NCBI GenBank assembly: GCA_964019335.1
Contig: OZ025753.1
Location: 124,001-188,000, forward strand
Source: Diplonema japonicum
Lineage: Eukaryota; Euglenozoa; Diplonemea; Diplonemida; Diplonemidae
Direction: 5' to 3'
Length of the DNA stretch: 64,000 nt
Positions 55,567 through 64,000 of this stretch are shown one piece after another (position 1 is the first letter of the stretch; every line of letters begins with the position of its first letter). A program made the position numbers and the translations under genes. The notes under the pieces were generated by a model. It saw nothing but the letters and a program-made list of their open reading frames with translations, did not search any database and was not told the DNA's origin.

Positions 55567-56809
55567 ATTTTTTTTTTTTTTGTTTCTTCTTCAAAGGTGA
55601 ATAAAACCCTGTGGGAAGGGTTGATCACCCACCTGCATTCCTCTATCTCTCTTTCTCTCTCTCTCTCTTTCTCTCGCTATTGCCTTACTCGAGAAGGTAA
55701 AGTGAATTTTTTTGACTTGGGGTTTTGCCGTAAAAGGTTGTAGACCGAGTACGCTTTCTTCTTTTTTTTTCTTTCTTTCTTTTAACTCCCTGCTGCATCG
55801 GTGGCCTACCACACACGTGCGACGGGAGGGCCGATATTGCTGAAGCACACGATGCTCTGCATCGAACCCGATAGTATTGTTGGGCTTGTCCTTCTACAGG
55901 TTAGCCCCGTTGCACAAATAACAATCAACCGATTCTTTTTTTTTTTTTTTTTTTGTTGAAAGCTAGTTGATGGCAGCGTAATGAGTTATTTTTGTTAGTA
56001 GAATTTTTCGCTCGTGCGCACAAAGAAATGAAGCTACTTATTGACCTGGTCTGGTTCCCCACTTTTTTTTTTTTTCTCTTCTTCTTTTTTTTTTTTGTTT
56101 TCAAATATTCTTCTGTTCAGGAAAATATAATTTAGTGCCGACGGCACAATAAAAGACATGTAAAGAATTATATATATATATATTTTTTTTCTAGTTAAAA
56201 GAGGAACTGGCCGTTGTTTTGTACGCTTTCGTTACAAACACACTGTAGAAATAACGCTCGAGCGCCAAAGGCGGTTTATGAAGCAAAATCAAAGTCTTCT
56301 TTTTTCTGATTTTTTTTTTCTTCTTTGTTGCTCGTTGTGTGTGTGTTTTTCTTTCGCGTTCGGGAAATTGTCTTGTTCGCCATTATTTTTTTTTGGGGGC
56401 CCCCACACATCGCCACTGGATGGGTCTGATGAAAAAAACAATATCTCGGCTACCCACAGTTTGTGTCCGAAGAGGGCATCCACATCAATTTGTGCTGTAT
56501 TTCTGTCTGTAGGAAAAAAAGAAAATGTGAACCGAGAGCAGAATGTTTGTTTGCAGATTTCTCAACTCACTTTTAAGGCTTTCTAAATCATTTTCTCTTT
56601 TCTTTTTTCTTTTTCTCCCATTTCTTTCGCATTTTCTTTCTTTTTTTCTGCCCTCCCCCCCGCCCACTTCAAAAGGATTTCTTTCTTAAACTGCTATTTT
56701 CTTTCTTCAGGCAAAAAAGAAAATCGAATTTCTTTTTCAACGAATATACAAAAAGAAGAAAAGAGAAGGAAAAAAAAAAACACTTTTGCGGCAGTCAAAG
56801 GAGAAAGAG
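55567..56809. other. Intergenic
   Basis: CT microsatellite (55640-55680), T tracts, an ACTAGTTGATGGC family repeat at 55960-56030 (GCTAGTTGATGGCAGCGTAA, CGCTCGTGCGCACAAAG), a TA microsatellite at 56170-56183, and a partial CCAAAGGCGGTTTATGAAGC repeat near 56266. No gene. Confidence 0.5.
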
Positions 56810-56945
56810 GGGGGGGTTCGCGATGTGGAAGTGGTCGGAGCCAGTGGGGTTCCTGTAGGACGTTCAAACTGGTTTGGGAGGGAAAGGTGCTGGATAGGTC
56901 TGAAGACGGTGAAGAGCAAAGGAGCGATCTCGTGAAAGTAGCGCC
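56810..56945 (+). pseudogene. Ubiquitin-like/LRR gene relic (5' part)
   Basis: GGTTCGCGATGTGGAAGTGG, GTTCAAACTGGTTTGGGAGG and GAGCGATCTCGTG match 57256-57420 of the next gene in order, with the helix-coding part deleted and stops in frame. It is a broken tandem duplicate of that gene's ubiquitin-like domain. Confidence 0.75.
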
Positions 56946-56998
56946 CGAGTGGGAGAATGTACTGCAGATGCTCAGGGTGACGAACAGGCAGCAAACTG

Positions 56999-57055
56999 CA
57001 GTTGCTTGTACGCCAGGCGGTATATAAGCAACCAAAGTCATTCTTCTTTTTTAAT
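56999..57055 (+). repeat. Short dispersed repeat, second copy
   Basis: GTTGCTTGTACGCCAGGCGG then TATATAAGCAACCAAAGTCA; equals 3388-3445 with few changes. Confidence 0.65.
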
Positions 57056-57076
57056 TTCTTTTTTATTTACCTTAGA

Positions 57077-57108
<32 letters not shown>

Positions 57109-57218
57109 CCCAACCTTTGGAACGTTTTTGAAACGGAAACATAGCCCCTAAAGGGGGGGGGAACCTTTTTTAAAAAGTTAAGTTTCGAAAAAGGGGAAAA
57201 AGAAAAAAAAAAGAAAAG

Positions 57219-57944
57219 ATGAGCATCACAGTGTTTGTGAGGACGCAAGCTGGGGTTCACGATGTGGAAGTGGCTGGGACGGAGACAGTAGGGAGCCTGT
57301 ACAAGAAAGCGGCGAGTGCAGCAGATCTACTGGAAGGGATGTTCAAACTAATTTGGGAGGGGGAGGTTCTGGACAGGTTCGGGGATGAAGAGATCCAGAG
57401 GAGCGGTCTCGTGGAGGGAACTGAGGTTCAGGTGAAGGCGAGCCCGAAGGTAAGCTTCGCGGAGATTTGTGAGAATCCCGAATTGAAGCAAGAGCTCGGG
57501 CATCTTGTGGCGGCTGACCCCGATCTGGTTCTAGAGATCGATGTAGGGGACTTGCCAAAGGGAAAGCTAGACCTCAAGAAGCGACACCTCCCTTCCAAGC
57601 TGCAGGGCCTCATCATCACGGACACGTATGGCCGCGTGAGCGAGCTGGAAACTGGTTTTCTTTACGAGAGCCATGACTTGACATCCCTCGTTTTCCGTGG
57701 CTTCACGAGCGTGAGAACCATTGGCAACTACTTCCTGTGCTCTTGCTGCGGGTTGAGGACCCTGGAGTTTGGTGGCTTTACCAACGTAACTTCCATTGGT
57801 ATTTACTTCATGTATTCGTGTTGGTCTTTAGAAAACCTCGACTTGAGCGTCTTCGCCAATGTCACCACTGTCGGCAAGCACCCTTTGGAAGCCTGCCAGT
57901 TGGAAGATGTAGAAATTCCATGGGCTACAAAGAGGGCCCACTGA
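57219..57944 (+). CDS. Ubiquitin-like domain plus short LRR protein
   Basis: A 241-residue paralogue of the gene at 54607. Residues 1-72 are ubiquitin-like (SITVFVRTQAGVHDVEVAG, VGSLYKKAASAADLLEG, FKLIWEGEVLDRFGDEEIQR, TEVQVKASPK). The linker has ELGHLVAADPDLVLEIDVGD. Residues about 128-230 hold four LRR_5-like units: SVRTIGNYFLCSCCGLRTLE, NVTSIGIYFMYSCWSLENLD and NVTTVGKHPLEACQLEDVEI. It ends ATKRAH and is about 80 residues shorter than the neighbour, with fewer repeats. A T tract of about 30 bases lies at 57080-57109, and the ATG follows an A-rich leader. A broken copy of the N-terminal domain lies 400 bp upstream. Confidence 0.83.
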   Translation: MSITVFVRTQAGVHDVEVAGTETVGSLYKKAASAADLLEGMFKLIWEGEVLDRFGDEEIQRSGLVEGTEVQVKASPKVSFAEICENPELKQELGHLVAADPDLVLEIDVGDLPKGKLDLKKRHLPSKLQGLIITDTYGRVSELETGFLYESHDLTSLVFRGFTSVRTIGNYFLCSCCGLRTLEFGGFTNVTSIGIYFMYSCWSLENLDLSVFANVTTVGKHPLEACQLEDVEIPWATKRAH

Positions 57945-58097
57945 GTAAGCCGACTTGGGGGGGAGGGAAAAAAAGAATAGTGTTTCAAAAAAAGAAAAGT
58001 GTCTCTTCATTTTCTTTTTTTTTTTTTTTGTTAAAGACCATTTGCCCTTAAGTACCGCTTGTTCTTTTTTTTCCCGTATCTTTGTTATAAATAATGC

Positions 58098-58133
58098 TCA
58101 CAGCCACAGGTTGGAAAAGAAGAATACGAATAA
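58098..58133 (+). promoter_or_regulatory. Conserved 5' leader, class II
   Basis: CTCACAGCCACAGGTTGGAA, spacer, ATG at 58134; AG at 58109. Same as at 3482 and 25751. Confidence 0.5.
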
Positions 58134-60045
58134 ATGAACGGTCTTCGGGACATGTTGCTGCTGGCAGCCCTCCTCGCAAGCAGTGCTGCGGCACCACTCA
58201 GTCGCATTGGAGGCATCGATGCCCTCGGTGATGTCAACGACGTGCAAACGATAGGGAACATCGCTTACGTTGCAGGCGGGGCCACGGGTCTCATGATATT
58301 CGATGTCAGTGATGCGTCGTCGCCGAAGCTGCTGGGCAGCAGTGCTGATTGCATTGGGTGCAACACGACAGCTCAGTACGTGACTGTGGTGGGCACAACG
58401 GCTTACGTGGTTCCTTTTTACAATTTCAATCCCTCTCGCTTTGGCCACACAGTATTCGCGATTGTTGATGTGAGCACACCTTCGTCACCGAGGCAGCTGG
58501 GGACTTACGAAAAGGAATGGCCTTTCCGCATTTTCATTTCAGAGAATAATTATGTGTATTCCTTTCAGCACGATGGGATCCATGTGGTGGATGTGAGCAC
58601 ACCGTCGTCGCCCAGCTTGGTGACAAAGCTTGACAGTGAGGACAAGTGGGGTGCTTACTGCGTTGCTGGGACGACCCTCTTCGCGTATTCGACATTTTCT
58701 GCATCACCAGACGTCCTGCAGCTCTACGACGTGACAACCCCGTACCTTCCTCAGACCTTGGGCAAGCTGACTTTGCAGGGAGCAATCCCTATTATCTCTT
58801 TCTCAGTGTTTTTGGGTCTCATCTCTATGTAGCTGGTAATATTTTCGTCACCATCATCGACTTTCTTCACGTTTGTCCCCAAAGCAGATGGGTACCTTGA
58901 CCCTCACATCGAGATTTTTAGCTCTCACCGTGTCGGGGAACACAGCTTATGTTGGGACTGACAACGATGGCGGGACTGGTCTTGTTGTTGTTGACATCAG
59001 CAGCTTCGTTTAATGTGTCCCCTGTGTCGTAGAATGTGGAAGCTGCAGCGCAGAATGCAGCAACAGTGAGAGTAACTGTCTTGGGGGCGTACAAGGTGAA
59101 TAGCACGAATTATGCACACATTGCGGTTGATGGAACAACAGTTTATGCCACTGGGCCCGACGGTGGCATGGATATCATCGATGCAAGCGTTCCATCATCA
59201 CCTTCCTTGTTGGGCACCTTTCAGTACAATGGCCCCTATCTACATGGTGTAACTGTCAACAATGGCTTTGCTTACATTATCACCACCACCACCAGACCCA
59301 ACACTACCCTTTGCATCGTCAGTGTGCACGATCCGCAGTCACCCACTCTGTTCACCACCTTGGACCTGCCCTGTGTGGGAAGAGCCACTTCCATAGCCAT
59401 GCATGGAACCACTGTCTACTATTCGTGTTTTTAGGAAGCTTTGGCATCATCGACATCAAAGATGCATCGTGGCCTTCACCTCAGCTGCTTGGGGAGTACA
59501 CAGCAGTGGTCTTTGACTTCGCTGTTGACGGGAACACGGTCTATCTTGCCTCTTATGCTCAGCTTCTCGTTCTCGATGTGAGCACACCGTCGTCTCCACA
59601 GCTTGTGGACAGCCACTTCATCCCCGGCGAACTTAAAAACATCAATTAAAAAAAAAAAAAAAAAAGAAAAAAAAAGAATCCCGAGGACTGGCAACCAAAG
59701 GAGAAAAAAAAAAAAAAAAGCCATTAGCCAACTGTGGAAAGAGAATACCCATGTCACAAAGGTGCTAGAACAATAACACAGGCCGACACGAAAGCACGAA
59801 CGTCTCAACACACTTCCGTTGGCTCCACACAGCCCAGCTGGGTGGGGTCGGTCTGGCTAGACCAAGAGGAGGTGGAATTTAAAAAAAAAAGAAATAACCA
59901 CAATAGCTTTCTTGGTATCGCTGCTTCTGGTGGGAGGGTTTATGTCGCAAACTACGGGCTTTATGTTTTTGAAGAAATGTCCACTCCAACAGCGGCACCC
60001 AGTCCGACACACCAGCACCCTCAACAGCACCACACACACCCCCTT
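58134..60045 (+). pseudogene. LVIVD propeller gene, multiply broken
   Basis: The first 220 codons are intact: signal peptide MNGLRDMLLLAALLASSAAA, repeats 1-4, with its own loops FYNFNPSRFG, KEWPFRIF and STFSASPD. Then a frameshift near 58797, another near 58862, and a jump at 59001 from repeat 6 to repeat 9 (about 425 nt of the usual gene missing) filled by 73 nt of foreign sequence. A stop follows at 59432-59434 (TTTTTAG where paralogues have TTCAG). At about 59640 a SINE-like insertion of some 265 bp interrupts repeat 13; the gene resumes near 59908 with LGIAASGGRVYVANYGLYVF and a degenerate stalk that fades at about 60045. No membrane helix remains. Confidence 0.85.
59640..59907 (+). repeat. 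SINE-like insertion, copy 3, inside a propeller pseudogene
   Basis: A tracts, GAATCCCGAGGACTGGCAAC, CATGTCACAAAGGTGCTAGA, CGAACGTCTCAACACACTTC, CCAGCTGGGTGGGGTCGGTC and the end GGAGGTGGAATTTAAAAAAA. The order equals that at 24290-24510. Propeller sequence lies on both sides (SHFIPGE and LGIAASGG). Confidence 0.65.
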
Positions 60046-60329
60046 TCCTCCACTTTTGGATGGTTTTTTGTCCTGGCAGCCTTCAGAAGTGTGTGGCAGT
60101 GGCTATCGTGTGATGGTCTATTTTTTATAAGACGGCACCGCAGGGTGCGACCCGAGACACCGCGTAAGCATTGGTGTATTGGACGGAAGTAGCCTGCTGC
60201 TGCTGCTGTGTTTTTGTTTGAAAAGGGGAGAAAATCTTTTTCATGCTTTTGTTAAGCGCTCTATTCGTATATTTACGTAACGCTCCCCTCCCCCTTTTTT
60301 TTTTCTTCTCCCCCTTTCTTTTTGTCTTC

Positions 60330-60935
60330 GCACACCTGGAGAAGCTGCAGCGATACATGGCTGTGGTGGTCGGGAAACGGGATGTGGAGCTCATGCAAAT
60401 AGACAACGCCAGCACACAGCCGCTGCCGTGGGTACGCGATGTGGAGGGAAGGAGATGCCTCGTGCCAACGGCGGGGGAGCTCGAAGGAGTGGGAGGAATC
60501 GTCGCAGAATTCTTGAACCCGCTGCTGCAGTGGTTGTCACAGCTACGATGGGTGAAGGAGGACACCAGCTCTGAAGTGTCAGCGGTGGAATTGGCCATCG
60601 ACTTCGAATGGACGACAGGCAAGTTACTGGGAGGTCTGCTGGAAGATAGGGCTCGCAAGATCAAAGCACTGATAAGAAAGCTGAACGCGGCATGCAGGGC
60701 ACGGAAGAAGCCACGCCCCTTCAGCGGATGAACAGAAGAGAGTGAAGTCCCTCATCGCAATAGGTGGGAAGACGGCTATGGGTTTCGCCAGGAGGCCCAT
60801 CTTCGCCACCCACTCCACGCACGACAAGCTGATGGAACTGAAAGCCGCTTACAAGCGAGACCGCATCACACGACTCCGCAAGACGCTCAAGGCCTCGATT
60901 GGAACGAAAGAATGCTCCAGAAGGGGAGTATAAAT
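60330..60935 (+). pseudogene. LINE A-type ORF2 C-terminal fragment
   Basis: The frame to 60731 reads LNPLLQWLSQLRWVKEDTSS, EVSAVELAIDFEWTTGKLLG and RKIKALIRKLNAACRARKKP, aligned with the tail domain of LINE A (VLRWLKSLRWYAGRK, TTMELAVDYEQATRQ, RMRYILGRIQKCTEEW) and of the copy at 1845 (VVKWLSKLEWNKQG). The following frame (60742-60933, MKSLIAIGGKTAMGFARRPI) probably completes the ORF after a frameshift. It is a 5'-truncated relic of a third LINE A-like lineage. Confidence 0.72.
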
Positions 60936-61128
60936 AGATAGCCCCCCCCCAACCCACCCAAGGGCGGCCCTCCATGAGGGGGTTTGTCCTGCACTTTGAG
61001 TTTCTTTTCAGCTGCATATGTATTCTTTTTAAATACAAAAAAGAAGAAACAAAAAAAAAAAGGGAACTCTTCCCGCTTTAACTCCTGTGGGGGGGGGGGG
61101 GGGGGGCAGCAACTCCTCACATTCTCGA

Positions 61129-61665
61129 CATGCGAGGCCCACCCCGTAAGAAGCTGAAGGTAGACGGCAAGGAGGCGACTCTCCTGCCAAATATCAAGGT
61201 CTACGACCCAGCAGAAACAATCCCCCGCCAAACTAAGTCCTCTCCACACCAACGTCAACACAAGAAGAAAAGAACACCGAGCAGGCCGAAGAGATACTCC
61301 ATAGAAGAGTACCTCACGTTCTACGGCAAAGAAAAAGGGTGGGCACAGTGCCACACCGCAGTACCAGGCTATCTAAAAAAGAAGGAACGTGCAGAGAAGG
61401 AGAAGGCGGAGAAAGAAGAAAGAAGGAAGATGCGGAAAAACAAGAGGTTTCGTCCCTCGTCCAGGTAGTGAAGGCTGACGGAAACACCGCAGGGCAACAC
61501 GCAGCAGGGCGGCGGAGATCTGTCCGGGGTACTACAGGAGATTGCAGCGTTGAAGGCACAACAACAGCAAGCACAGCAACAAGCCCAACAACAAAAGCAA
61601 GCGTAGGACGAGCATAACCACAGGCTGCAGAACATGACAGGACTACGACAGGAAGTGGCACAAAT
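61129..61665 (+). pseudogene. LINE B-type ORF1 fragment
   Basis: The frame from 61129 (MRGPPRKKLKVDGKEATLLP) reaches RYSIEEYLTFYGKEKGWAQC and KKKERAEKEKAEKEERRKMR, which match LINE B ORF1 (RYSKPEFLCFYGKNKGEEYW, then a Lys/Glu-rich stretch). After a frameshift near 61465 it continues GVLQEIAALKAQQQQAQQQA, a Gln-rich coiled coil, a stop, and RLQNMTGLRQEVAQIK. Only the middle of ORF1 is present. The first 40 residues could belong to another gene. Confidence 0.65.
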
Positions 61666-61906
61666 TAAGTGTGTGTGCTTTTTTTTTTTTTTTTTTTCCC
61701 CTCGCGGTAACAATGTTCTTTTGATCACCTCTTGCTTCTTTTTTACTATTATAGTTATCTGCGGCGACAACAGTGGTGACAGTCACCCCGTCGTCCCTCC
61801 CTGTCGTTCGTGATTTTTATTCATTTTATTTTCTTTGTTCTTTTAAAAAAGAAGAAAAAATGAAAAAAAAGGTGGGAGGTTTACACAAAAATACAAAAGA
61901 TTCACC

Positions 61907-62484
61907 ATGAGCCTCAAGAGGACGACGTCCGTGCAGCTTGAGGTGATCTTTCCCTCCTCTGAGCATGAGACTGTCGAAACGGAAGCGGCCGCAAGGAGAC
62001 CACCTTGACTTTTGAAGGAGAGGAGGTCGGGGGTGAGGGTGATGGGAGGCTCGTAAGGGATCTTCCTTTTCAGGATCAGAGCACGCTGCATGTCCTTCCC
62101 GACAAATGCTACAAGACACGAATAGAACTCGAAGCCCTGGGTTTCGGCAATAGCCTGGACTCTGTACTTCATCGTGTTGAACTTGATCCTGAAAAGCTGT
62201 GCTATGTTTTGAGTCTGATGGCAGAGGCAGGCTGTGCAGCGACAAGGAGAAGCTGGGTGAGGTACTTCATGCAATAAGTGGACGCAGCGACAGCATGGCC
62301 ATGGCCCCCCTGTGTCGATACGCTGCTCTCAGTTACAGATGGTGGATGTGAACTCCAGCCTACATCTATTCACGCATTTGTCAGGGCAGCGAACCACAGA
62401 CACACGGCGGTGATTGGCGTACTTCTAAAGCATAACGCGTCTCATAAAGGTTTTGGTACCGACGGTGTCGCTTCTTCCGACTGA
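61907..62484 (+). pseudogene. Ubiquitin-like domain plus ankyrin-like gene relic
   Basis: It opens with MSLKRTTSVQLEVIFPSSEH, the first hairpin of the ubiquitin-like domain, then loses the helix and shifts frame near 62000. It goes on TLTFEGEEVGG and LPFQDQSTLHVLPDKCYKTR, which match LLMFEGEELRG and PFEDQSDLEVVPK of the gene at 15542. The frame reads IELEALGFGNSLDSVLHRVE to a TAA at 62275-62277, and after it TSIHAFVRAANHRHTAVIGV and LLKHNASHKG resemble an ankyrin unit. It is a broken third architecture of the ubiquitin-like family. Confidence 0.65.
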
Positions 62485-62489
62485 GGCCA

Positions 62490-62571
62490 CCTTTTTTTGG
62501 AAAATAATAAATTATTATTATTTTTTTTTCTTCTTTTCTTTTCCTTCACATTTTCACTCAAATAAAATAAA

Positions 62572-62605
<34 letters not shown>

Positions 62606-62722
62606 AAAGGGAGGGAAGGGGGAGGGGAAGGGTTGAGGAAGGGGGCGGGTGAGAATAACTTCAAGAAAAAGAAAAAAAAAAAAAAAAAAAGGGAAAGAAA
62701 AAAAAAGAAAAAAGAAAAAACC
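62490..62722. repeat. Low-complexity A, T and GGGAAG tracts
   Basis: T tract at 62520-62550, A tracts of about 28 bases at 62577-62604 and 20 at 62674-62690. The upstream open frame to 62453 is an artefact of these tracts. Confidence 0.6.
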
Positions 62723-63697
62723 ATGAAAATAATGCGCGCGTTCGCACTGCTTCTCTCTGTCCTGTCTCTGTCCACGCCCTGCTCCTGCGAAGTCAAGACC
62801 CTGCAGATCAAAACGCTTAAGGCCGACTATTCAGACCTCCCTAAAGGCTGGCCCACAAAGCACAAGCTGGGAAAGGGTCTTCAGGACATGGAAGACATTG
62901 CCACATGGAGAGGCACAGTAAAGTACAACGACAAGGGCTTTTGGACAGAAAACACAGGCGGGAAGTGGAAAGAAGGGATCTTGTTGGTAATCGGCGGGGC
63001 GTACCCTGGAAGGGGAAGGGACATGAACGCGGTCGATCCGCTGTTGAAAGCCGGCTACAACGTCTGGGTGAACCGCATCTCTTCCGTGTCCTTCGCCGTC
63101 ACACACGGCAGGGAACAATGGGGCTACCTCAACTACCTCGCTGACCCTGAACGGCCAAGAGCCGACATTGTGGTATTCTTACATGGGCATGCAAAGGCAT
63201 GGCATCATGACAACATCCCTCTACAACGTCTAGTAGAAACTGCAGTAAGTTGTTCTCAGGATACTCGTAACGTGGCTGATCTCAACGCGCACTGGATGGA
63301 GGACCCCGAGGCCTCAGAAGCAGTTGTGGAGCTGTGGAACCGCCTTCTCGGTCCATTCGGCCGTCCCATGCAAAAGGGTGTCGCGGTGTCGTCTCCCTCC
63401 GCTGCTCAGTTCGCCGTCCCGTTCGGGAGAATAGACGAAAACCCAATAGAGTTTTACCAGGCCGCCCTGCATGCGGTTCTTACCGACGAGGCCTACGACG
63501 GGTGGTTCTTCGAGTACACCTGGCATTTTATGTTCGGTGAGGCGCAGGATATGACCAAGATACGGAATCGGTACCCCTGTCCGCCGCCGCTGCCCGTTGT
63601 CAAGAAGATGCCGATTCACTCGAAAGCTGCCGTCGCGATGTTTGTGTTTGTGGCCTCGGTGCTTGGGCTGAAGATTGCCATGCGTGCGTTGCGATAA
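62723..63697 (+). CDS. Secreted or anchored DUF3431-like protein
   Basis: 324 residues from the Met at 62723; a second Met lies three codons later. Residues 1-22 form a signal peptide (MRAFALLLSVLSLSTPCSC). The centre has AYPGRGRDMNAVDPLL, VTHGREQWGYLNYLADPERP and RADIVVFLHGHAKAWHH, which fit the DUF3431 pattern (a G-R-E...Y-L...Y block followed by a V-F-L-x-G-x...W-H block) known from fungal and algal proteins, some near glycosylation genes. NPIEFYQAALHAVL and WFFEYTWHFMFG follow. The C-terminus has a hydrophobic helix (AAVAMFVFVASVLGLKIAM) and ends RALR, so it is a type I membrane protein in the secretory path. The biochemical function is not established for the family; a sugar-transfer role is only a guess. 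Confidence 0.75.
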   Translation: MKIMRAFALLLSVLSLSTPCSCEVKTLQIKTLKADYSDLPKGWPTKHKLGKGLQDMEDIATWRGTVKYNDKGFWTENTGGKWKEGILLVIGGAYPGRGRDMNAVDPLLKAGYNVWVNRISSVSFAVTHGREQWGYLNYLADPERPRADIVVFLHGHAKAWHHDNIPLQRLVETAVSCSQDTRNVADLNAHWMEDPEASEAVVELWNRLLGPFGRPMQKGVAVSSPSAAQFAVPFGRIDENPIEFYQAALHAVLTDEAYDGWFFEYTWHFMFGEAQDMTKIRNRYPCPPPLPVVKKMPIHSKAAVAMFVFVASVLGLKIAMRALR

Positions 63698-64000
63698 GAT
63701 TTTTTTTTTTTTTTTTTTTTTTTAAGAATTTCTTTTTTTTCCAGGTGGGGATAACATTCTCAGGGTGTTGAATCTTGGTTACCCGGGCATTAAAGACACG
63801 GCACGGAACGCAGAAGAAGCTACAACTCGGCCGCGGTGCGCCCCTGTAATCAAGTAGACAGTTCTTGTGCAGGGCGCCGTCAACACCGGCCTCCTTCAAC
63901 TCTTATATTTTTTAATTTTTTTTCCCCCTTCAGTATCGGTCATTTTTGTTTTTTGTGTCATTGTCACCAGGGGTGTGAAAAGAGATCTCTCCCCACCGCA
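63698..64000. other. Intergenic, unassigned
   Basis: T tracts at 63700-63722 and 63905-63925 enclose CCAGGTGGGGATAACATTCT and GACACGGCACGGAACGCAGA. No gene recognised. A pyrimidine tract followed by CCAG (63728-63744) could be an acceptor for a gene beyond the window. Confidence 0.4.

Noticed and set aside
1-64000. tRNA, rRNA, CRISPR, bacterial operons, riboswitches
   Set aside because: No cloverleaf with A and B boxes, no rRNA-like blocks and no spaced direct repeats were seen; gene structure is eukaryotic.

Overview
The window looks like nuclear DNA of a unicellular eukaryote. The genes encode secreted or membrane proteins, the DNA between them is packed with long T/C and A tracts, and LINE-type retrotransposons and cut-and-paste DNA transposons are abundant. 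I cannot name the species. Every intact host gene lies on the + strand, most have a pyrimidine-rich stretch followed by a CACAG acceptor-like site just upstream, and almost none needs introns. This resembles the directional, trans-spliced gene clusters of kinetoplastids and other Euglenozoa, but that placement is a hypothesis.

The dominant theme is a family of type I membrane proteins: signal peptide, 13 or more LVIVD-type beta-propeller repeats, a Pro/Thr-rich stalk, one transmembrane helix and a short charged tail. Intact genes lie at 3508-5766, 11238-13556, 18023-20233, 25776-28199 and 40746-45263 (the last is a double-length fusion). Broken members lie at 8368-8654, 24895-25455, 46463-52487 and 58134-60045. 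Paralogues are almost identical in the strand-forming repeats but differ completely in short loops between them, as expected of a diversifying surface-protein family. Two segmental duplications carry family members (about 3.5-7.5 kb against 11.2-15.3 kb; about 40.0-41.0 kb against 45.7-46.7 kb).

Other host genes are a ubiquitin-like/TPR protein (15542-16546), a four-helix membrane protein (53234), two ubiquitin-like/leucine-rich-repeat proteins (54607-55566, 57219-57944), relics of the same ubiquitin-like family, and a secreted DUF3431-like protein (62723-63697).

Mobile DNA comprises: LINE A (about 30.78-37.42 kb, ORF1 with an OTU-protease-like domain, ORF2 with endonuclease and reverse transcriptase, plus fragments at 1.8-3.4, 16.8-17.1, 45.3-45.5 and 60.3-60.9 kb); LINE B (about 47.15-51.99 kb, inserted with a TTTATT target duplication into a propeller gene, plus fragments at 7.8-8.4, 15.1 and 61.1-61.7 kb); LINE C (RNase H type, fragments at 10.0-10.7, 15.3-15.5, 22.6-24.3 and 38.0-39.0 kb); a hAT transposase relic (1-1.66 kb, - strand); a decayed piggyBac element (28655-30453); SINE-like repeats; fold-back elements; and a dispersed repeat that looks like the 3' end of a coding gene.

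The most unusual observation is a class of very short insertions ending in AATCATTTCAG and flanked by direct repeats of 10-16 bp. One of them adds eight codons, in frame, to a variable loop of a propeller gene.
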